64,000 nucleotides of DNA. Origin: JBNGOQ01 sp050589645. GTDB lineage: Bacteria; Bacteroidota; Bacteroidia; Flavobacteriales; Flavobacteriaceae. A model generated the notes under the pieces. The model saw only the letters and a list, made by a program, of their open reading frames with translations. It was not told where the DNA came from and made no database searches. A program made the translations under genes and the position numbers. Where the stretch lies: contig NZ_JBNGOQ010000004.1 of assembly GCF_050589645.1 (NCBI RefSeq), positions 310,001 through 374,000 on the forward strand, read 5' to 3'. Positions 59,583 to 64,000 of the stretch are shown here, piece after piece (within the stretch, counting starts at the first letter, position 1; each line of letters starts with the position of its first letter).

Positions 59583-59873
59583 TTATTTTACTTGTACGTT
59601 GCTCTTGACTCCTTCTACAAAAACCTTGGCTGGTTTAAATGCCGGAATGTTGTGGGCTGGTATTTTAATGGTAGTATTCTTGGATATGTTCCTTCCTGTT
59701 TTTTCAGCTCGGGTTTTAATGATAAAACTGCCGAAGCCTCTTAGATAAACATTGTCCCCATTTTCCAAGGAGGACTTTACCTCTTCCATAAAAGATTCTA
59801 CAGTTGCCTGAACATCTCCTTTTTCAATCCCTAGTTTTTCAGAGATTTTCGTTACAATATCCGCTTTCGTCAT
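59583..59873 (-). CDS. HU/IHF-family DNA-binding protein
   Basis: A 96-residue nucleoid protein. It has the dimerising helices (MTKADIVTKISEKLGIEKGD, VQATVESFMEEVKSSLENGD), the beta-arm signature VYLRGFGSFIIKTRAEKTGRN, and the arm tip region KIPAHNIPAFKPAK. The proline-containing tip (IPAHNIPAFKP) fits HU/IHF of this phylum. It is preceded by a TATATTTG promoter box and followed by the small basic gene. Confidence 0.93.
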   Translation of the reverse strand: MTKADIVTKISEKLGIEKGDVQATVESFMEEVKSSLENGDNVYLRGFGSFIIKTRAEKTGRNISKNTTIKIPAHNIPAFKPAKVFVEGVKSNVQVK

Positions 59874-59911
59874 GTTAAAATATTAATTTTCAGTTTGTTT
59901 TTTTCGGGTTG

Positions 59912-59919
59912 CAAATATA
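59912..59919 (-). promoter_or_regulatory. Candidate -7 promoter box for the HU gene
   Basis: On the minus strand TATATTTG matches TAnnTTTG, 38 bases before the HU start codon. Confidence 0.45.
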
Positions 59920-59973
59920 TAAATTTAATTCATTCTTTTGTCCTAATAGACTAATTTTAAGTATATAAACTAT

Positions 59974-59981
59974 TACTTTTG
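59974..59981 (+). promoter_or_regulatory. Candidate -7 promoter box for mutY
   Basis: TACTTTTG matches TAnnTTTG, 18 bases before the mutY ATG at 60000. Confidence 0.45.
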
Positions 59982-59999
59982 CGCTTTAGTATTCCTATT

Positions 60000-61049
60000 A
60001 TGCCCTTTTCTGAAAAAATTCTCCTTTGGTATGCCGAAAACAAAAGAGACCTTCCCTGGAGAAATACCACGGACCCTTATAAAATATGGCTTTCGGAAAT
60101 TATGCTGCAGCAAACAAGGGTTGCTCAGGGTGTTCCGTATTATTTGAAGTTTTTAAGAAATTTTCCGAGGGTCCAGGATCTTGCGCGGGCACCTGAGGAA
60201 AAAGTACTGAAATTGTGGCAAGGGCTTGGGTATTACTCCCGTGCCCGAAACTTGCATGCTACGGCGAAGATCATTACGGAACAATACGGGGGCAATTTCC
60301 CCAAAACATATAAGGAACTCCTGAATCTAAAAGGAATCGGGGACTACACGGCCAGTGCCATTGCTTCCATATGTTTTGATGAACCGGAACCTGTAGTGGA
60401 CGGGAACGTTTATCGCGTACTGGCCCGATATTTTGGGGTAGAAACCCCCATCAATAGCAGCAAGGGGGTCAAATATTTCAAAAAGCTCGCCAAGGAGGTA
60501 ATGGCCTCCACTCAATTGCGGGATTATAACCAGGGCATTATGGAGTTTGGCGCCTTACAATGTGCCCCGAAAAAACCGAATTGTAGGCAATGCCCATTGA
60601 ACAATGGCTGTGTAGCCCTGAGGGAAAACAAGACGACCCTGCTTCCGGTGAAATTGAAAAAGGCAAAGGTCAGCCATCGGTATTTTAACTACCTGGTCCC
60701 GCTGGTAAACGGAAGTGACACCCAATATCGTACCCTCTTGCAACAACGCAAGGGCAAGGGTATTTGGCAGGGCCTGTTCCAGTTTCCCCTACTAGAGTCC
60801 GACCGGGAGATCAATATAACCGAGCTACGGAAAAATTTGGACACTATTTTGCCCTTGGAGGATACCCCTGAGGTGTACCTGTATAACGAAGATCAAATCG
60901 TCCACAAACTCTCTCACCAACACTTACACACGAAATTTTGGATCGTAAAAACCGATACACAGTTTGGGGACGCAATCGAAATCACCGAATTGGGGCAATT
61001 TCCGGTACCGGTTTTAATCGCCGAGTTTATAAAAACATTTAAAATTTAG
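60000..61049 (+). CDS. mutY: A/G-specific adenine glycosylase
   Basis: A 349-residue base-excision repair enzyme that removes adenine opposite 8-oxoguanine. The start at ATG 60000 gives MPFSEKILLWYAENKRDLPWR; a TTG 21 bases upstream lies inside the promoter box. Catalytic E33 (LSEIMLQQTRV), the HhH motif (LLNLKGIGDYTASAIAS), D134 (VVDGNVYRVLARYF), and the [4Fe-4S] cysteines (CAPKKPNCRQCPLNNGC) are present. The C-terminal NUDIX-like domain (from about RYFNYLVPLVNG) recognises oxoguanine. It heads mutY-ssb-gldE-gldD. Confidence 0.95.
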   Translation: MPFSEKILLWYAENKRDLPWRNTTDPYKIWLSEIMLQQTRVAQGVPYYLKFLRNFPRVQDLARAPEEKVLKLWQGLGYYSRARNLHATAKIITEQYGGNFPKTYKELLNLKGIGDYTASAIASICFDEPEPVVDGNVYRVLARYFGVETPINSSKGVKYFKKLAKEVMASTQLRDYNQGIMEFGALQCAPKKPNCRQCPLNNGCVALRENKTTLLPVKLKKAKVSHRYFNYLVPLVNGSDTQYRTLLQQRKGKGIWQGLFQFPLLESDREINITELRKNLDTILPLEDTPEVYLYNEDQIVHKLSHQHLHTKFWIVKTDTQFGDAIEITELGQFPVPVLIAEFIKTFKI

Positions 61050-61073
61050 TACATTTGATTTAAGAAAAGAATT

Positions 61074-61547
61074 ATGAGCGGTACATTGAATAAAGTGATG
61101 CTGATTGGGCATTTGGGAGATGAAGTTAAAATACATTATTTTGAGGGAGGGAACTGTATTGCGCGCTTTCCCTTGGCCACGAACGAGACCTATACGAACC
61201 GGCAGACCGGTGAAAAAGTCACCAATACGGATTGGCACAATATCGTGGTCCGGAACAAAGCTGCCGAAATATGTGAAAAGTACTTGGGCAAAGGAGATAA
61301 AATTTATGTGGAAGGACGTCTAAAGAACAGGCAGTGGCAGGGAGAAGATGGTCAAACACGCTATACGACCGAAGTACACGTACAGGAATTCACCTTCCTT
61401 TCCACAAAAAGCGAAAGTGCGGCCCACGCACAGGGCAATCCCCAGCAGGAAGCCCCTCAGGGTAACGCCCCTACCGCCCCCACCAGTGGCCCTAAGGAAA
61501 CCGTACCACCTGTGGAACCTGAACAGGATGATGATTTGCCATTCTAA
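61074..61547 (+). CDS. ssb: Single-stranded DNA-binding protein
   Basis: A 157-residue product. The N-terminal OB fold (NKVMLIGHLGDEVKIHYFEG, DWHNIVVRNKAAEICEKYL, KIYVEGRLKNRQWQ) is followed by a Gln/Pro-rich linker and the acidic interaction tail DDDLPF. It coats single-stranded DNA and recruits repair and replication proteins. It is 24 bases after mutY. Confidence 0.95.
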   Translation: MSGTLNKVMLIGHLGDEVKIHYFEGGNCIARFPLATNETYTNRQTGEKVTNTDWHNIVVRNKAAEICEKYLGKGDKIYVEGRLKNRQWQGEDGQTRYTTEVHVQEFTFLSTKSESAAHAQGNPQQEAPQGNAPTAPTSGPKETVPPVEPEQDDDLPF

Positions 61548-61565
61548 ATAAATAAACCTTAACTA

Positions 61566-62891
61566 TTGGACCCTGACCCCCTTAGTTTACTTCCCAATCT
61601 TTTATCCATAAGTAGTACGTTCGTACTGGAAGTTGTCACAATGGTCATCCTATTGGGTTGTTCCGCCCTTATTTCGGGAGCCGAGGTGGCATTTTTTGGC
61701 CTTTCTCCCACGGATATCAATGAGATTACGGAACAGAAGACCAATCGAGGAAAAATTGTGACCAGGCTGCTGGAAAGACCCAAAAAGTTATTGGCTACGA
61801 TCCTTATAGGCAACAATGCCATAAACATCGGGATCGTTCTACTGTTCAGTTCCATTGGGGATACCTTGTTTGCACGGGTGAATCAAGTGTGGTTCGGATT
61901 TGTTTCCGCCCGCTTTATACTGGAAGTGATCGTCGCAACTTTTTTAATATTGATGTTCGGGGAAATTTTACCCAAAATCTACGCCAATAGAAACCGAATA
62001 AGTTTCTCCCATTTTATGGCCTACCCCTTAAAACTTTTGGATTTTGTATTCACCCCTTTGAGTTCCCCTATGCGGGCCACTACTATTTTTCTGTATGACA
62101 AATTGGGGAAACAGAAATCGAGCCTCAGCGTGGACCAACTTTCACAGGCCCTGGAGCTTACCTCCGAAGGCGATACCACCAAGGAGGAACAAAAGATATT
62201 GGAGGGCATCGTGTCCTTTGGCAATACCGATACCAAACAAGTAATGCGCCCCCGGATCGATATTTTTGCACTCAACGAGGACATGAAGTTTCTGGAGGTG
62301 ATGGAAGAAATAAAGCAAAACGGGTATTCACGTATCCCGGTATTTTCCGAAACGATGGATAATGTGCTTGGGGTGCTGTACGTGAAGGACCTTCTGCCCT
62401 ATATTGATCGAAAGACCTTTAACTGGATATCCCTGATCCGTGAGCCCTATTTTGTACCCGAAAACAAAAAACTGGATGATTTACTTGCGGAATTCCAGGA
62501 AAAAAAGAACCATTTGGCGGTGGTAGTGGATGAATATGGAGGCACCTCGGGTATCGTTACCCTGGAGGATATCATTGAAGAGATCGTGGGAGACATTAGC
62601 GATGAGTTCGACGATGAGGACCTTGTGTACTCCAAATTGGACGACCAGAACTACGTATTTGACGGAAAAACGGCCCTAAAGGACTTTTACCGGGTGGTGA
62701 AGATCGAGGACGAGGAAGATTTTGAAGAGCAAAAGGGCGAATCGGAGACCATTGCTGGATTTGTACTGGAAATCGCAGGGAACTTCCCGAAAAGAGGAGA
62801 AAAAGTACAATTTAAAAACTATCTTTTTGTAGTGGAGAGTCTGGATAAAAAACGTTTGAAACAAATTAAAATTACACTTCCCGATGCATAG
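61566..62891 (+). CDS. gldE: Gliding motility-associated membrane protein GldE
   Basis: A 441-residue CNNM/CorC-type membrane protein. A DUF21 transmembrane domain (about residues 15-195, GCSALISGAEVAFFGLSPTD) is followed by a CBS pair (VMRPRIDIFALNEDMKFLEV; HLAVVVDEYGGTSGIVTLED) and a CorC/HlyC C-terminal domain. Adjacency to gldD identifies it as GldE, which assists GldD in gliding and type IX secretion. The start must be TTG at 61566: two codons upstream is a stop, and MDPDPLSLLP fits the family. Confidence 0.92.
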   Translation: MDPDPLSLLPNLLSISSTFVLEVVTMVILLGCSALISGAEVAFFGLSPTDINEITEQKTNRGKIVTRLLERPKKLLATILIGNNAINIGIVLLFSSIGDTLFARVNQVWFGFVSARFILEVIVATFLILMFGEILPKIYANRNRISFSHFMAYPLKLLDFVFTPLSSPMRATTIFLYDKLGKQKSSLSVDQLSQALELTSEGDTTKEEQKILEGIVSFGNTDTKQVMRPRIDIFALNEDMKFLEVMEEIKQNGYSRIPVFSETMDNVLGVLYVKDLLPYIDRKTFNWISLIREPYFVPENKKLDDLLAEFQEKKNHLAVVVDEYGGTSGIVTLEDIIEEIVGDISDEFDDEDLVYSKLDDQNYVFDGKTALKDFYRVVKIEDEEDFEEQKGESETIAGFVLEIAGNFPKRGEKVQFKNYLFVVESLDKKRLKQIKITLPDA

Positions 62892-63441
62892 AACCCTGGT
62901 TTATGGCGTATTGGCCCTCTCCTTCATGTTCATGGGTTGTAAAGAAGAAGTACTTCCCAAGCCCAAGGCCCAGTTGCGATTGGAGTATCCCGCCCATGCT
63001 TCGGAACACCTTGAGATGGAAAACTATCGATTTGAGTACAACCCGCTTTCCCGATTACAGCCCAAGGATGATCAATCATTGACCTTGGACTACCCTAGCA
63101 TGAAGGGGTCCATATTCATTACCTATAAGAAAGTGGACAACAACCTGGAACAGTTGTTGTCCGACGCGCAAAAGCTCTCGTACGAGCATGTGGTAAGGGC
63201 AGACGGCATTGTGGAACAACCGTTTATCAATGAACAGGACAAGGTTTTTGGAATGTTCTACGAAGTATCGGGCAATGCAGCTTCCCAATCCCAGTTCTAC
63301 GTTACGGACAGCACCCGCCATTTTGTAACCGGCTCGCTCTATTTTTACGCACGGCCCAATTACGATTCGATCTATCCGGCGGCTGTATATCTACAGCGCG
63401 ACATCCGGAAAATTATGGAAAGCCTTCGCTGGAAGGAATAG
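62884..63441 (+). CDS. gldD: Gliding motility lipoprotein GldD
   Basis: A 185-residue product. The signal peptide (RTLVYGVLALSFMFMGC) ends in a lipobox cysteine near residue 19. PKPKAQLRLEYPAHASEHLE and FRFEYNPLS-like stretches match GldD, an outer-membrane-associated lipoprotein needed for gliding and type IX secretion in Flavobacterium. Its ATG overlaps the end of gldE by eight bases, so the two are translationally coupled. Confidence 0.92.
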   Translation: MHRTLVYGVLALSFMFMGCKEEVLPKPKAQLRLEYPAHASEHLEMENYRFEYNPLSRLQPKDDQSLTLDYPSMKGSIFITYKKVDNNLEQLLSDAQKLSYEHVVRADGIVEQPFINEQDKVFGMFYEVSGNAASQSQFYVTDSTRHFVTGSLYFYARPNYDSIYPAAVYLQRDIRKIMESLRWKE

Positions 63442-63452
63442 GGAGCTTTTGC

Positions 63453-63881
63453 CTATTCTTCGGATTGCAAAAGTGCCTCAGCATTTTTGATGCTATTGTT
63501 GATCTGGTCCCGGACCTCCTTTATTTTGGTTTCCTCCTCGTCCAACCATTTTTGCTTTTCATCGCTGAGTGCCTTCCCGTTCATAATTTCATCTGAATCA
63601 AAACGATTTCCAAACCCGACCATCCAATCCATCATAGAGGTATTGGCCTGTTGTAGATCCTCCATGGCCTGTTGATGCGCCCTTCCGCTGGCCGTAGTGT
63701 CTATCTTGCTTTTTAATTGGGCCACCAATTTGCCAAGGGCCCCCATTTTGGGCATTACCTCGTCATGAATGGCCATGACGTGTTGCATTTGGGTGGGTTG
63801 CACAGCCTCTTTTTTTTGCTCCTTGCAGGACATAACAGTTGCTAAGGCAAGGGAGATGTAAACAATGATTGCTTTTTTCAT
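63453..63881 (-). CDS. Small helical lipoprotein, unknown
   Basis: A 142-residue product from ATG 63881, which starts a signal peptide (MKKAIIVYISLALATVMSC) with a lipobox cysteine at about residue 19. The mature part is all-helical and rich in Lys, Glu and Gln (HVMAIHDEVMPKMGALGKLV, KQKWLDEEETKIKEVRDQIN), probably a helical bundle in the periplasm. I do not recognise a named family. It converges on gldD with an 11-base gap. Nothing further was seen from 63894 to the window end. Confidence 0.7.
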   Translation of the reverse strand: MKKAIIVYISLALATVMSCKEQKKEAVQPTQMQHVMAIHDEVMPKMGALGKLVAQLKSKIDTTASGRAHQQAMEDLQQANTSMMDWMVGFGNRFDSDEIMNGKALSDEKQKWLDEEETKIKEVRDQINNSIKNAEALLQSEE

Positions 63882-64000
63882 TTTATACGTCATATTAGAT
63901 TAGTTCAAAATTAATACTTGGAACGTAAACGCCCCATTGGTACTCAATAGCTGGTCTCATCAAGGGTAACCTTTCCCCAAAATGTCCTGTACACAAAATA

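Overview
The window is a piece of a Bacteroidota chromosome, most likely a marine member of the Flavobacteriaceae. The evidence is gene content: gliding-motility genes gldE and gldD beside mutY and ssb, two TonB-dependent receptors, a DUF4270 lipoprotein, and an isolated atpD-atpC pair. Many intergenic regions also carry the Bacteroidota -7 promoter motif TAnnTTTG, and purine-rich ribosome-binding sites are largely absent. The species cannot be named from the sequence alone.

Region 1 (1-6000) is an AT-rich accessory island. It opens inside the 3' end of a large Rhs/polymorphic-toxin-type gene, followed by its probable immunity gene. A chain of orphan toxin-tail/immunity cassettes follows. Six copies of a short repeat module separate the cassettes. 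Each module holds a rho-independent-terminator-like hairpin (CCACAA...TTGTGG plus T run), a TATATTTG-like promoter box, and a GC-rich palindrome whose core differs between copies. All candidate immunity proteins are membrane proteins or lipoproteins. One cassette of about 455 bp occurs twice, apparently identical. This array is the most unusual part of the window.

Region 2 (6016-14230) is mostly minus-strand: a POT-like transporter, a sugar O-acetyltransferase, three unrecognised genes, a SYLF protein, a DinB-family protein, a chloramphenicol-acetyltransferase-like enzyme, and a PAS histidine kinase with a stand-alone receiver. Region 3 (14229-17516) holds catalase, a 546-bp repeat-rich spacer, an ankyrin protein and an omega-amidase-type hydrolase.

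Region 4 (17503-45850) is core chromosome. It includes ComF, glyS, two outer-membrane proteins, xth, an aldo/keto reductase, an alpha/beta hydrolase, radA and a CAP lipoprotein. A minus-strand panC-panD-membrane protein-esterase operon diverges from a GlgA-like gene and the DUF4270 gene. glmS, a second TonB receptor, atpD-atpC, a GNAT gene and an M61 peptidase with an apparent C-terminal frameshift follow.

Region 5 (45916-56320) is a dispersed biotin locus: bioF, a DUF2007 gene, bioD, bioA, a beta-ketoacyl synthase homologue and bioB. It is interleaved with two opposing glycosyltransferases and an NfeD/flotillin pair. Region 6 (56385-64000) holds a JmjC-like cupin, recX, a ribonuclease G/E, a 29-residue very basic protein, HU, mutY, ssb, gldE, gldD and a small lipoprotein. 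No rRNA, tRNA, CRISPR array or complete insertion sequence was recognised.
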